Of a stretch of 8,777 nucleotides of DNA, positions 1-7,456 are shown piece after piece (position 1 is the stretch's first letter; each line of letters starts with the position of its first letter). The translations under genes were made by a program, and so were the position numbers. Source of the stretch: Acidobacteriota bacterium (lineage in GTDB: Bacteria > Acidobacteriota > Terriglobia > Terriglobales > Acidobacteriaceae); the NCBI GenBank assembly GCA_021781255.1, contig JAJXXG010000710.1, forward strand, positions 1 through 8,777, in the 5' to 3' direction. The notes beneath the pieces are model-generated. The model saw nothing but the letters and a program-made list of their open reading frames with translations. It made no database searches and had not been told where the DNA came from.

Positions 1-753
1 CAGGCCGAGCAGCCGATCAGCCTGCACGAACTGCTCTATCCGGTGATGCAGGGGTACGACTCGGTGGCGCTCGAGTGCGACGTGGAGCTGGGCGGCACCG
101 ATCAGCGGTTCAACCTTGGCTGCGGACGCGAGCTGCAGCGCCACTATGGGCAGAAGCCACAGATCATCCTGATGACGCCGATTCTTGAGGGCACGGACGG
201 CGTACAGAAGATGAGCAAGTCACTGAATAACGCCATCGGCATTAATGAACCGGCGGGCGAGATGTATGGCAAGCTGATGTCGATCTGCGACGAGCTGATG
301 TGGAAGTACTGGGTTTTCCTGACGGACCTGCGCCAGAGCGAGATCGACACGATGCAGGCCGATGCAGCCGCGGGCAAGTTGCATCCGATGGAGGTCAAGA
401 AAAAGCTGGCGCGGACGATTGTCGCGGGATTCCACGGCGAGGCGGCGGCGGAGAGTGCCAATGAAAACTGGTCGCGCATGTTCCAGCAAAAAGAGACTGC
501 CGAAGACCTTGAAGAAGTCGCCGTGGCATGGGAAGAAGTAGCGGGCAAACAGCAAGGCGAGATTCGCCTCGCAAAGCTGCTCATGAAACTTGGCCTTGCC
601 TCCTCGGGCGCAGAGGCCAATCGCAAAATCGACGAAAATGCCGTCAAAATTGATGGAAAGCCTTGCGGCCCATTGTTCGGTTTTTCGGAGAGGCTGCCGC
701 TTCGGGTTACCGTGCGGCTCGGCAAGCGGGCAAAGCGGGCGGTGATTCAATAA
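1..753 (+). CDS. tyrS: Tyrosyl-tRNA synthetase, C-terminal part (5' end outside window)
   Basis: TyrS charges tRNA-Tyr with tyrosine in the cytoplasm (class I aminoacyl-tRNA synthetase). Frame 1 is open from the first base, and 250 codons precede the TAA at 751-753. The visible part has the family block [15 protein letters not shown], in which the D and Q residues help bind tyrosine, and the KMSKS ATP-binding loop at nt 208-222. The anticodon-binding helical region follows. An S4 RNA-binding domain lies at roughly nt 556-690 ([21 protein letters not shown], then VKIDGK). KMSKS, rather than the KFGKS of the E. coli type, points to the TyrZ-like branch. The HIGH motif and the N-terminal half lie left of the window, since family length is about 400-430 residues. 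The gene converges on the PIN module with only 27 nt between stop codons, and no clear terminator is visible there. Confidence 0.96.
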   Translation, partial: QAEQPISLHELLYPVMQGYDSVALECDVELGGTDQRFNLGCGRELQRHYGQKPQIILMTPILEGTDGVQKMSKSLNNAIGINEPAGEMYGKLMSICDELMWKYWVFLTDLRQSEIDTMQADAAAGKLHPMEVKKKLARTIVAGFHGEAAAESANENWSRMFQQKETAEDLEEVAVAWEEVAGKQQGEIRLAKLLMKLGLASSGAEANRKIDENAVKIDGKPCGPLFGFSERLPLRVTVRLGKRAKRAVIQ

Positions 754-780
754 CTCGACGAAGAACGGATGCCAGAAAGA

Positions 781-1011
781 TCACGCGACTTTTTCGCGGC
801 GCTTCTTGATGTCTTCGACAATCTTTTGCACCGTGATTTCGGCTTGCCAGCGGCGCCGGTCATGCGTGTAGTTGCCGGTTCCCGGGCGGTAGGTGCGCAA
901 GAAGCGGGCTACGCCTCCAGTTCCCAGCTCGCGACGAAGAATCGCCAACGCGTATTGCTGGAACTCACAATCCGTCATCTTCGCTTTTTCGGATTGGCCT
1001 TTGTGCATCAT
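781..1011 (-). CDS. Small basic protein, likely partner (antitoxin candidate) of the PIN protein
   Basis: This gene encodes a 76-residue soluble protein of unknown function. It is charged and probably mostly helical, with a central FLRTYRPGTGNYTHDRRRW stretch and a Lys/Arg-rich C-terminal helix (VQKIVEDIKKRREKVA). I recall similar short proteins with an RF-GxGxYTxxR-W core next to PIN genes, but cannot verify this here. No cysteine pattern, signal peptide or membrane segment is seen. The first ATG of an ATGATG overlaps the PIN stop as ATGA, with an AGAGG about 9 nt upstream, so translation is probably coupled. An internal Met at residue 12 (MTDCEFQQ) is an alternative start. The antitoxin role is inferred from coupling and size alone; no ribbon-helix-helix or AbrB motif is recognisable. 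Its position downstream of the toxin is unlike vapBC. Confidence 0.7.
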   Translation of the reverse strand: MMHKGQSEKAKMTDCEFQQYALAILRRELGTGGVARFLRTYRPGTGNYTHDRRRWQAEITVQKIVEDIKKRREKVA

Positions 1012-1454
1012 GGCTTGAACCTCTGCAACCAGTTCACCGAATTTTCGACTGCAATCTCTGGGTGGCCTAATCCATGGCGCGCCCGGCGAAGGAACCGGTC
1101 GTCGGTCGTGAGCAGCGCGTCGGCCGCCGTATCTTCAGCACACGCCAGGTGAAGCGCACCGTAGCCGAGGCGCTCAAGCCGGCCTGCGCGCAAGAACGCC
1201 GCATCGGAGAGGATGATTCGTTCTGTAGCTCCGGAGAGCAACCGGGAAACCCGGGCGCGCGCTTTGCGGTCGGGATTGCCAAGAATCTCCGCCTCCAGAA
1301 CCTCGCCGGCAACCCATTGCACCTTGCCCTTTTGGGGAAACCGGAAGAACGTTTCGATGGCGCTTGCTTCGATATCGATGCGCGTTTGGCTCCTCCCATC
1401 GAAGAGGCGCATCAGCGCACAGGTGTCGAGATAAATCCTGGAGGGTCTTGCCAT
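1008..1454 (-). CDS. PIN-domain protein, VapC-like putative ribonuclease toxin
   Basis: This 148-residue protein has the PIN nuclease layout, a Mg-dependent fold that cleaves RNA in VapC toxins. The N-terminal strand IYLDTCALMRLFD carries the first acidic residue (D10). A mid-protein glutamate lies in EVLEAEIL (E51 or E54). The C-terminal half has ALHLACAEDTAADALLTTDDRF, matching the usual ALHLA-TxD pattern (D118/D119). The residue before ALHLA, normally an aspartate in this family, is glycine here (G99). Activity may therefore be reduced, or E107/D108 may substitute. Length is normal for VapC. It is the first gene of a two-gene unit and overlaps the next by ATGA. The start at 1454 has only weak Shine-Dalgarno character. 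A short inverted repeat, CGATC-N6-GATCG, lies at 1492-1507 just upstream and could be an operator. Confidence 0.85.
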   Translation of the reverse strand: MARPSRIYLDTCALMRLFDGRSQTRIDIEASAIETFFRFPQKGKVQWVAGEVLEAEILGNPDRKARARVSRLLSGATERIILSDAAFLRAGRLERLGYGALHLACAEDTAADALLTTDDRFLRRARHGLGHPEIAVENSVNWLQRFKP

Positions 1455-1709
1455 TTCCGGACCATGTTATCCCAATTCGCGCCGAGTCAAGCGATCATGT
1501 GCGATCGTACTCTATATCCGGCCCGGTTCGCGGCAGGATTGCCTGCGGCAGTGTGACATAGCGCATGAATGCCGTTGTCCGCAGGATCATCGGCAATGAC
1601 AGCGAACAGTCTCCGTGCCCGTGAGCCTCGATGAGGCTGCGGACGGAAAGGGCAGCCTTTGGCTCCTGATGCGCGCATATTTGCGAGCCGCGAGTTGCAA
1701 TCGTCAGCT

Positions 1710-3146
1710 TCAGCCACCCAGAGCGAAAGCGCGCGCCGACTCCAACAGCTTCGCCACGGACTCCTTCGAGCAGGACTCGGTGTAGATGCGCATGAGGGGT
1801 TCGGTGCCGCTGGCGCGGAGCAGCAGCCAGGTTTCGGCGGCGTTGGGCCTGGTCCCGGCATCCGGATTGTCGAGGTAGAATTTTACGCCGTCGAGGGTTT
1901 CGGTACGCAGGATGGGCATTCCGGCGAAGGTAGTGTCGCCGGCCGGCAGCGCGCGCGAGCGAACGATCGCAGCGTTCTTGATCGCGTCAGGTATGTGAAG
2001 ATCGACGCGGCCGTACTGGTGCTCGCCGTATTCTGCCTGGAGATCGGCCACGAGCTGACCCAGCGTTTTTCCCTCTTCGGCCATCACGTTGGCGAGGAGC
2101 AGCGAGTTGAGCAGGCCGTCGCGCTCGGGCAGGTGGCGCTGGAAGCCGATGCCGCCGGATTCTTCGCCGCCCATGAGGATCTCGCGCTCCAGCATGTAGT
2201 CGCAGACGAACTTGAAGCCGATGCCGTGCTCGATGAGCTCGCGGTTGTATTTTTTGCAGATGCGGTCGAGCATCCTGGTGGTGTTGAAGGCGCGGGTGAC
2301 GGCGCCGGGCCAGCCCTTGCGCTTGAGCACCCAACTGAGCAGGACGGAGTAGATTTTGTGCGGATCGACGAAGTTGCCGTGTTCGTCGGTGGCGCCGATG
2401 CGGTCGGCGTCGCCGTCGGTGCACAGGCCGGCCTGACAGCGGTTGGCGACGGTGGCCTCGCCCAGGGCGCGGATATTGGGCTCAATAGGCTCCGGATTGA
2501 TGCCGGGAAAGAGCGGATCGGGATTCGAGCGGATCGCGACGTTAGCCACGCCGATGCGGTTAAAGATATCTGAGAGAATCGTGCCGCCGGCACCGTACAT
2601 GGAGTCGATGCAGAACTTCATGCCTGAGCGGGCGATGAGGCCGAGATCGGCAAAGCTCTCGATAGCCTTGAGGTAGCTGGGAAGGAAGTCAACCTCCGCG
2701 ATCGTTGCCGGTTGCACCGCGCGGGGGACAGGCTGGCCGAGATAGGTCTCGATGGCCGCAATCATCGAGGGCTTGCCCGAGCCGCCGTACCAGCCCTTGT
2801 ACTTGACGCCGTTCCACTGCGCGGGGTTGTGCGAGCTGGTGATCATGATGCCGCCGGCGGCGCCGCGCTCGCGCACGCCGAAGCTGAGGGCGGGCGTAGG
2901 CGTGACGGCGCGGGCCAAATCGACGCGAATGCCGGTGGCTGCAACAACCTCAGCGCAGGCATGGGCGAAGGCACGGGAGCCGAAGCGGGTGTCGTAGGCG
3001 ATGCAGAGGCCTTTTCGGGGATCTTCCTGGGCGTGGATATAGGCGGCGATGGCTTCGGCAGCGGTGCGCACGTTGGCAAAGGTAAAGTCATCGGCGATGA
3101 TGCCGCGCCATCCGTCGGTGCCGAATTTAATGACCGGGTGAGGCAT
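1710..3146 (-). CDS. Phosphoglucomutase/phosphomannomutase (alpha-D-phosphohexomutase family)
   Basis: This cytoplasmic enzyme interconverts hexose 1- and 6-phosphates (glucose and/or mannose), linking central sugar metabolism to nucleotide-sugar and cell-envelope synthesis. It has 478 residues, normal for the family, and all four domains are present. The N-terminal FGTDGWRG lies at residues 8-15. The active-site loop TSSHNP (103-108) has S105 as the expected phosphoserine. The Mg-binding loop is DGDADR (244-249). The sugar-binding loop is GGEESGG (326-332), and the phosphate-binding loop is RASGTEP (444-450), followed by LMRIY. The loop sequences do not separate glucose from mannose preference, so no symbol is given. 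The start at 3146 is supported by AAGGAG 12 nt upstream and GAAGG closer in. It lies 124 nt downstream of the RACE gene on the same strand, so it may have its own promoter. The Gly-Gly C-terminus is followed by TGA. Confidence 0.95.
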   Translation of the reverse strand: MPHPVIKFGTDGWRGIIADDFTFANVRTAAEAIAAYIHAQEDPRKGLCIAYDTRFGSRAFAHACAEVVAATGIRVDLARAVTPTPALSFGVRERGAAGGIMITSSHNPAQWNGVKYKGWYGGSGKPSMIAAIETYLGQPVPRAVQPATIAEVDFLPSYLKAIESFADLGLIARSGMKFCIDSMYGAGGTILSDIFNRIGVANVAIRSNPDPLFPGINPEPIEPNIRALGEATVANRCQAGLCTDGDADRIGATDEHGNFVDPHKIYSVLLSWVLKRKGWPGAVTRAFNTTRMLDRICKKYNRELIEHGIGFKFVCDYMLEREILMGGEESGGIGFQRHLPERDGLLNSLLLANVMAEEGKTLGQLVADLQAEYGEHQYGRVDLHIPDAIKNAAIVRSRALPAGDTTFAGMPILRTETLDGVKFYLDNPDAGTRPNAAETWLLLRASGTEPLMRIYTESCSKESVAKLLESARAFALGG

Positions 3147-3270
3147 GGACCTTCAATTCTCCTTGGGTAATAAAGGACAACGATAGCAGGCATTGCGGGG
3201 TGCGCGCACGAGTCGATCGACGCCGCAGCCTGGCTTGACACCGCCGGTCGAGCGGGCCAGGAGACCGCGG

Positions 3271-4896
3271 TTATCCGGATGCGGGAAACCCCATGCAGGC
3301 CGCGAACTCATCCTGAAAGGCCGGGTCGGCGGCGAGGCTTATGTGCTCGATGGGCGGGAGCGGGGGCTCGCCGGAAAGCAGCAGCATCTTTGCGCCGCGG
3401 AGGGCGGTGTTGCCGGCGGGGTGAACGACGGCGCGCGGCGCTTCGAGGAGGCCGATGCGGAGCGCGGAGTCGATCTGCACGTAATTGCCGAAGGCGCCGG
3501 CAAGATGAATGAAGTGGAGGGTACTGCCCATGGGGGCAAAAGCCCCCGGATCTTCTACCTGCCCGGCGGGAGAGCTGGAGGCGCGCGCTTGCAAGACATG
3601 GACCGGCTCAGAACCTGTTTCCGGCGCGCGAGAGCGAGCGGCGATGCGCTTGAGCAGCAGGCGGAAACCGGAGGCGATGGCGCCTTTGGCGAGTTGCAGC
3701 TCGCGGATGTCGGATTGGTGGAGAACGACGGGCGGGGCGATGCGAAATACCCTGGAGCCATCGGCGATGCGGCCGTTGGGGAGAATGACGCCGGAACGCA
3801 AGCCGGTGGAGACTGCATCCACCAGCCCGCTGCCGCAGATGCCGCGCGGAACGGCGTCGCCGATGACGGTGGCGCGCAATACGCCATCGTCGAGCGCGAC
3901 ATAGGCGATGGCGCCGGTGACGGCCCGCATGCCCATGCGAATGGCTCCCGCCTCGAATGCGGGGCCGGCGGCGGTTGAAGCGCAGACGATGCCGTGGCGA
4001 TTGCCGATGGCAATTTCGCCGTTGGTGCCGAGATCGACGAGGGCGGTGAGAGCGTTGCTGCGGGCGATGCCGACGGCGACGATGCCGGCGAGGACGTCGG
4101 ACCCGACAAAGCCACCGATGCAGCGGGCAAAGCGGATGGTACAGCCGGCAGGAAGATCCCAGCCGAGCTGGCGTGGAGAGAAGCGCTGCTCGCCGATCTG
4201 TGTGGATGCGAAGGGCACGTGCGCGAGCGGCTCTACATCGAGGCCGGAGAAGAGGTGATGCATTACGGTATTGCCGACCAGGAGAACTTCAACCATCTGC
4301 GATTCATGGCCACGGATCAGGCGCGCAACGATCTCACCGAGGACGGCGCGGATGGGCGTGGTGAGGTCACAACCTTGAAGCGCGGCGCGAATGCGGCTCA
4401 TGACATCAGAACCAAAGGCCGCCTGGGGATTGAGCGCGGTTTGCACGCCGAGCACGTCGCCCGTGGCGGCATCGATGAGCTGGGCGGCGATGGTGGTGGT
4501 ACCGAGATCGATGGCGATTTTTCCCGTGATTCCGGAGTGGGCCTGGGACGGAGCCGGAGGGGAATCGGCGAGGATCTGCATGTGCCATTGACCGCACTCG
4601 AGGACAAGGGGCGCGGCAGCGCGGGCCTGACAGGCGAGGCGCCATCCCTGGGCGAGCTCACGGGGGGTATAGACTGCGGCATCGGACTCCGTAACGGGCA
4701 GCGTGCCCGCGAGCAGGCGCACGCCGCAACCGCCGCACTCGCCCATGCCGCCGCAAGGAAATTCGACGCCATGCGCGGCGAGGCCGGCAACCAAAGAGCT
4801 GCCGCGCGGCAGCTCAAACTCGACCGCAAGCGGCTCAAGACGGATGCGGACGGAGTTTGGCGCGGCAGGCTCCGGCGGCAGAGAATCGGAGTTCAT
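3271..4896 (-). CDS. RACE protein: ATP-dependent reductive activator of corrinoid enzymes (2Fe-2S + ASKHA, DUF4445 type)
   Basis: Proteins of this type reactivate corrinoid methyltransferases by reducing inactive Co(II) to Co(I), driven by ATP. Of 541 residues, about 16-100 form a 2Fe-2S ferredoxin domain with ligands C48, C54, C57 (CGGMGECGGCG) and C89. The rest is an ASKHA-type ATPase: a first phosphate loop IDLGTTTIAA (129-138), VDLGTNGEIAIG (287-298), GICGSGL (352-358) and a C-terminal LAGAFGNY (465-472). It is the last gene of the corrinoid operon, starting at an ATGA overlap with the DUF1638 gene. That overlap decides the start, since there is no strong Shine-Dalgarno. Oddity: residues about 421-461, between LLLKRIA and LAGAFGNY, are a long low-complexity stretch where relatives have a short linker (see findings). 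No C-terminal 4Fe-4S domain of the archaeal RamA kind is present. Confidence 0.93.
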   Translation of the reverse strand: MNSDSLPPEPAAPNSVRIRLEPLAVEFELPRGSSLVAGLAAHGVEFPCGGMGECGGCGVRLLAGTLPVTESDAAVYTPRELAQGWRLACQARAAAPLVLECGQWHMQILADSPPAPSQAHSGITGKIAIDLGTTTIAAQLIDAATGDVLGVQTALNPQAAFGSDVMSRIRAALQGCDLTTPIRAVLGEIVARLIRGHESQMVEVLLVGNTVMHHLFSGLDVEPLAHVPFASTQIGEQRFSPRQLGWDLPAGCTIRFARCIGGFVGSDVLAGIVAVGIARSNALTALVDLGTNGEIAIGNRHGIVCASTAAGPAFEAGAIRMGMRAVTGAIAYVALDDGVLRATVIGDAVPRGICGSGLVDAVSTGLRSGVILPNGRIADGSRVFRIAPPVVLHQSDIRELQLAKGAIASGFRLLLKRIAARSRAPETGSEPVHVLQARASSSPAGQVEDPGAFAPMGSTLHFIHLAGAFGNYVQIDSALRIGLLEAPRAVVHPAGNTALRGAKMLLLSGEPPLPPIEHISLAADPAFQDEFAACMGFPASG

Positions 4897-5633
4897 AGGG
4901 CATCCACGATATCTTCGTCGAGCGTGGCCCGGATACGCGCGCCCGGGGGGAGAACGAGAAAATCATCCGCGTTCCAGGGGCCGTTGACAAGGCGGTCAAG
5001 AAGCGTCAACGAGCCGGCAACCTCATCAAACGCCCATCCCTGCCTGGCGGCTTCATTCCGGGCCTGGGCGCGGCAGGCCTGGTCGGAGGCGATGCCGCTG
5101 GAGATGTAGGTGAGGCCGGAGTAACGCCGCCGGAAGGAGGAAAACTGCTCGAAGAGGAAATGGCCGTTGTCATCGCCGTATTTGGCGATGAACTCTTCGA
5201 GGGTGGTCTGCTCGCCCATGGGATTTGATTGCGCGGGAAACGCCGGCTGGAGCTTGAGGTCGGGAGTTTGAAATTCGACCCATCCGGGCGAACGGTAGTA
5301 GACGCCCGGGTGGTTCTGAAAGTAGTGGGCATAGCGATGGCGGCTGCCCATGAGCACGCCGATGCAGTCGTGCGCGCGGGGCAGAACAAGCTGCGTGCGG
5401 CCCGCCGCGAGCCCCTCGGTGCCGCGGCCGCAGAGGGCGTAACCAAGCAGGATGGCATGGTAGCCCTGAGCGTCGGCTGCGTCGATGCGCGCCTGAAGGT
5501 GGGGACGCATGTCCACCCCGAGCGAATGCAGGCCCATGGGAATGGATTCGCAGTCGACGGCATGCGCCGATTGCGCGATCACCTGTTCGACCTCACGCGT
5601 AAAGACCTGGCAGTGGATGAGCTTGAGCTGCAT
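4893..5633 (-). CDS. DUF1638 family protein of the corrinoid methyltransferase operon
   Basis: This 246-residue soluble protein is recognised as DUF1638 by its start MQLKLIHCQV, the block LLGYALCGRGTEGL (62-75), LPRAHDCIGVLMGS (84-97) and the GVYYRSPGW segment (110-118). Conserved cysteines C8, C68 and C90, with nearby H89, could bind a metal or cofactor; this is inference, as the family has no settled biochemical role that I know of. DUF1638 genes recur beside corrinoid proteins, UroD-like methyltransferases and RACE proteins, which fits this location. The ATG at 5633 is fixed by an in-frame TGA 12 nt upstream (5646-5648), and no Shine-Dalgarno is visible. The gap from the upstream methyltransferase gene is 106 nt, while the 3' end overlaps the RACE start by 4 nt. 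No signal peptide or membrane segment is seen. Confidence 0.9.
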   Translation of the reverse strand: MQLKLIHCQVFTREVEQVIAQSAHAVDCESIPMGLHSLGVDMRPHLQARIDAADAQGYHAILLGYALCGRGTEGLAAGRTQLVLPRAHDCIGVLMGSRHRYAHYFQNHPGVYYRSPGWVEFQTPDLKLQPAFPAQSNPMGEQTTLEEFIAKYGDDNGHFLFEQFSSFRRRYSGLTYISSGIASDQACRAQARNEAARQGWAFDEVAGSLTLLDRLVNGPWNADDFLVLPPGARIRATLDEDIVDAL

Positions 5634-5739
5634 AGGAAGAACACGTCACTTGCGGCCGGTAGTGCCGAGGGCTGCCACCATCGCGCCAACGATGGACAGC
5701 CGGCGGAGCTGCGGGCGTTTGGTTTCAAGGGTGCCGTAT

Positions 5740-6810
5740 TCAGGCGGCGATTGCAACGGCCATCATTGCGTCCACCTTTTTTGAGATCGCTTCGCACGCT
5801 TCAGGGACAAACAAGACGTCGCACTCCGAGCCGAGGATGTAGGGATGGCCGCAGGCCCTCATGCGCTGCAGCAGCTCCTCAGTACGTCGCAGCACCTCGG
5901 CCACCGGCATGGCGCCGTCAGAATAGAACGACTTTGTGGGCAGGTTGCCGTAGAGCACAACGTCATCGGGCACGAGGCGCGCATCTTCCCAGAGCCTGCG
6001 GGAGCTGCCAAGACTGAGGATGACGGGATGGAGGCGCTGCGCGAAGGCCTCAACCATAGGATCGATCAGCTCGCCGCAGTTGTGAAAGATGAGGTCGCAT
6101 CCGTTCTCCTCAAGAAGGGCGCGGACGCGCAGATTGGGCTGCATGACCAGACGCTCGAAGACGCTGGAACCGGAGCGCAACTGCCGCGGGGAGAGGAATG
6201 CGGTGCCGGCGGCGGGTTCACAGATCATGAGAGCGCGCGCGCCGTGGGTCATCTGCCTGCGGATGCTGCGCTCGACGGCAGCTTCAGCGATGAGCAGGCA
6301 CTGCATGAGCAGCTGCACCTCAGGGGAATCCTCGGCGGAGATACCACGGCCCGCGAGGGCGACGGCGGCGATGGGATCGGCCATGAGACGTGCGACGAGC
6401 GAAAAGGGGCCGATCGACATGCCGATCGGGATCAGTCCGGGGTTGGCGGCGACATAAGCAAGGGCGCGGTCTCGAGCCAGACTGCCCGGGGCTGCCGGCA
6501 CGAGATCGTCACTGCAGAGCACGGCAAGCGTTGCATCATCGAGCGGCGCGGTGAATTGAAACTTCTCAGCATCCGCGGGTGAGACGCCGATGCGGGCCAG
6601 GAGATCGAACTTCTCAAGGCGCAGGTCCATGAGTGGAAATGCCAGAGGGGTTTTCCAGCGCGCGGCGGTTTTCTCGATCACGCGGCCAAGAGCGACGCCG
6701 TCGTTGCGCGCACGCTGAGGATCAGGCTCCTCGTGGAGCAGCAGATCGGCGCCGATCGGCATGCGCAGGCCGCGCGCGGCACAGTCGAGATAGAGGGCGC
6801 GGCGAGTCAG
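5740..6810 (-). CDS. UroD/MtaA-like cobalamin-dependent methyltransferase, probable CTG start
   Basis: This is a uroporphyrinogen-decarboxylase-fold methyltransferase of the MtaA/CmuA kind, which moves methyl groups to or from a corrinoid protein. Counted from the first ATG (6762), it carries the zinc motif H-x-C: H227 and C229 in LIFHNCGEL, with the distal cysteine C314 in ILGSECDVLFVP. The spacing suits methylcobamide methyltransferases rather than heme-pathway HemE. The N-terminus MPIGADLLLHEEPDP already lies inside the conserved domain, so the ATG seems too late. No ATG, GTG or TTG occurs in frame from the stop at 6889 to 6762. A CTG at 6808-6810 overlaps the corrinoid gene's TGA as CTGA, has GGAG 7 nt upstream, and adds 16 residues (LTRRALYLDCAARGLR), giving 356. 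The start is inference; the conservative call is 5740-6762. The methyl substrate is unknown. Confidence 0.88.
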   Translation of the reverse strand: MTRRALYLDCAARGLRMPIGADLLLHEEPDPQRARNDGVALGRVIEKTAARWKTPLAFPLMDLRLEKFDLLARIGVSPADAEKFQFTAPLDDATLAVLCSDDLVPAAPGSLARDRALAYVAANPGLIPIGMSIGPFSLVARLMADPIAAVALAGRGISAEDSPEVQLLMQCLLIAEAAVERSIRRQMTHGARALMICEPAAGTAFLSPRQLRSGSSVFERLVMQPNLRVRALLEENGCDLIFHNCGELIDPMVEAFAQRLHPVILSLGSSRRLWEDARLVPDDVVLYGNLPTKSFYSDGAMPVAEVLRRTEELLQRMRACGHPYILGSECDVLFVPEACEAISKKVDAMMAVAIAA

Positions 6811-7451
6811 GCGGCTTCTCCGGCGAGCAGATTCTTGACCAGTCCGACGGCGCCGCTGGCGTTTTCACTGTAGCCATCGGCGCCGATGTCATGGGCGTAT
6901 TGTTGCGTAACGGGCGCGCCGCCGATGAGCACCTTGACGTGGGTGCGAAGGCCGGCGGACTTGAGAGCGTCGATGGTGAGCTTCATGGCAGGCATGGTCA
7001 CGGTGAGCAGCGCCGACATGCAAACGACGTGGGGATTGCGCTCCTGGACAGCGGCGACGAAGTTCTCCGGCGACACGTCGGAGCCAAGGTCGATGACCTC
7101 GAAGCCGCTGCCTTCGAGCATCGACGCGACGATGTTTTTGCCGATGTCGTGCAGATCGCCCTTCACGGTGCCGATGACGACGCGGACGGACATGCTTTGG
7201 CCGGAGGCGGAGAGCAGCGGCTTGAGCAGCTCCATGGCGCTCTTCATTGCGCGGCCGGCGAGCAGGAGCTCGGGGACAAAGTACTCCTCGCACTCGAAGA
7301 GCCGGCCGACCTCGTCCATGGCGGGAACCATGGAGCCCTGGATCAGCAGCATGGGCGCGTCGCCGGCGGCGAGCGCGGCCGCGGTGGCGGCGTGGGCCTG
7401 GCGGGCGTTGCCGTTGAGAATTGCATCGTAGAGTTGCTGGTTCAGCATCAT
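6807..7451 (-). CDS. Methyltransferase cognate corrinoid protein (B12-binding, MtbC/MttC/MtgC-like)
   Basis: This 214-residue carrier holds a cobalamin whose cobalt accepts and donates the methyl group between methyltransferases. Residues about 1-85 form the helical cap domain (MVPAMDEVGRLFECEEYFVPELLLAGRAM). The B12-binding Rossmann domain follows: GDLHDIGKN (98-106) with the D-x-H-x-x-G motif and H101 as the lower cobalt ligand, MSALLTVTM (145-153), and LIGGAPV (175-181). Length is typical. It is the first gene of the operon. The start ATGATG is preceded by GAGGGA at 7457-7462 with good spacing. The 3' end overlaps the methyltransferase gene as CTGA. No cobalamin riboswitch (B12 box) is visible upstream. 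The substrate class (methylamine, betaine, methoxy compound) cannot be told from this protein. Confidence 0.95.
   Translation of the reverse strand: MMLNQQLYDAILNGNARQAHAATAAALAAGDAPMLLIQGSMVPAMDEVGRLFECEEYFVPELLLAGRAMKSAMELLKPLLSASGQSMSVRVVIGTVKGDLHDIGKNIVASMLEGSGFEVIDLGSDVSPENFVAAVQERNPHVVCMSALLTVTMPAMKLTIDALKSAGLRTHVKVLIGGAPVTQQYAHDIGADGYSENASGAVGLVKNLLAGEAA
6813..6825 (-). promoter_or_regulatory. Shine-Dalgarno supporting a CTG start for the methyltransferase
   Basis: Leftward, GGAG is followed by AAGCCGC (7 nt) and then CTGA, where CTG is the proposed start and TGA ends the corrinoid gene. No comparable motif precedes the in-frame ATG at 6762, which is preceded only by GC-rich sequence. 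The GGAG also lies inside the corrinoid reading frame (GEAA C-terminus), so it could be coincidental. Confidence 0.5.
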
Positions 7452-7456
7452 CGAAA

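Noticed and set aside
1624..1660. Two small hairpins (AGCCTC-GAT-GAGGCT and AAAGG-GCAG-CCTTT) downstream of the phosphohexomutase gene
   Set aside because: Stems of 5-6 bp and only a three-base T run; too weak to call a terminator.
1659..2573. Long rightward open frame (304 codons) across the phosphohexomutase gene
   Set aside because: The opposite strand encodes a complete enzyme with every family motif; this frame is its GC-rich antisense shadow.
3994..5109. Long rightward open frame (371 codons) across the RACE gene
   Set aside because: Its translation has no recognisable domain and lies antisense to a gene with clear 2Fe-2S and ASKHA motifs.
5634..5660. In-frame TGA just upstream of the DUF1638 gene as a selenocysteine read-through site
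   Set aside because: DUF1638 proteins normally begin at the chosen methionine, and no selenocysteine insertion element or family support is visible.
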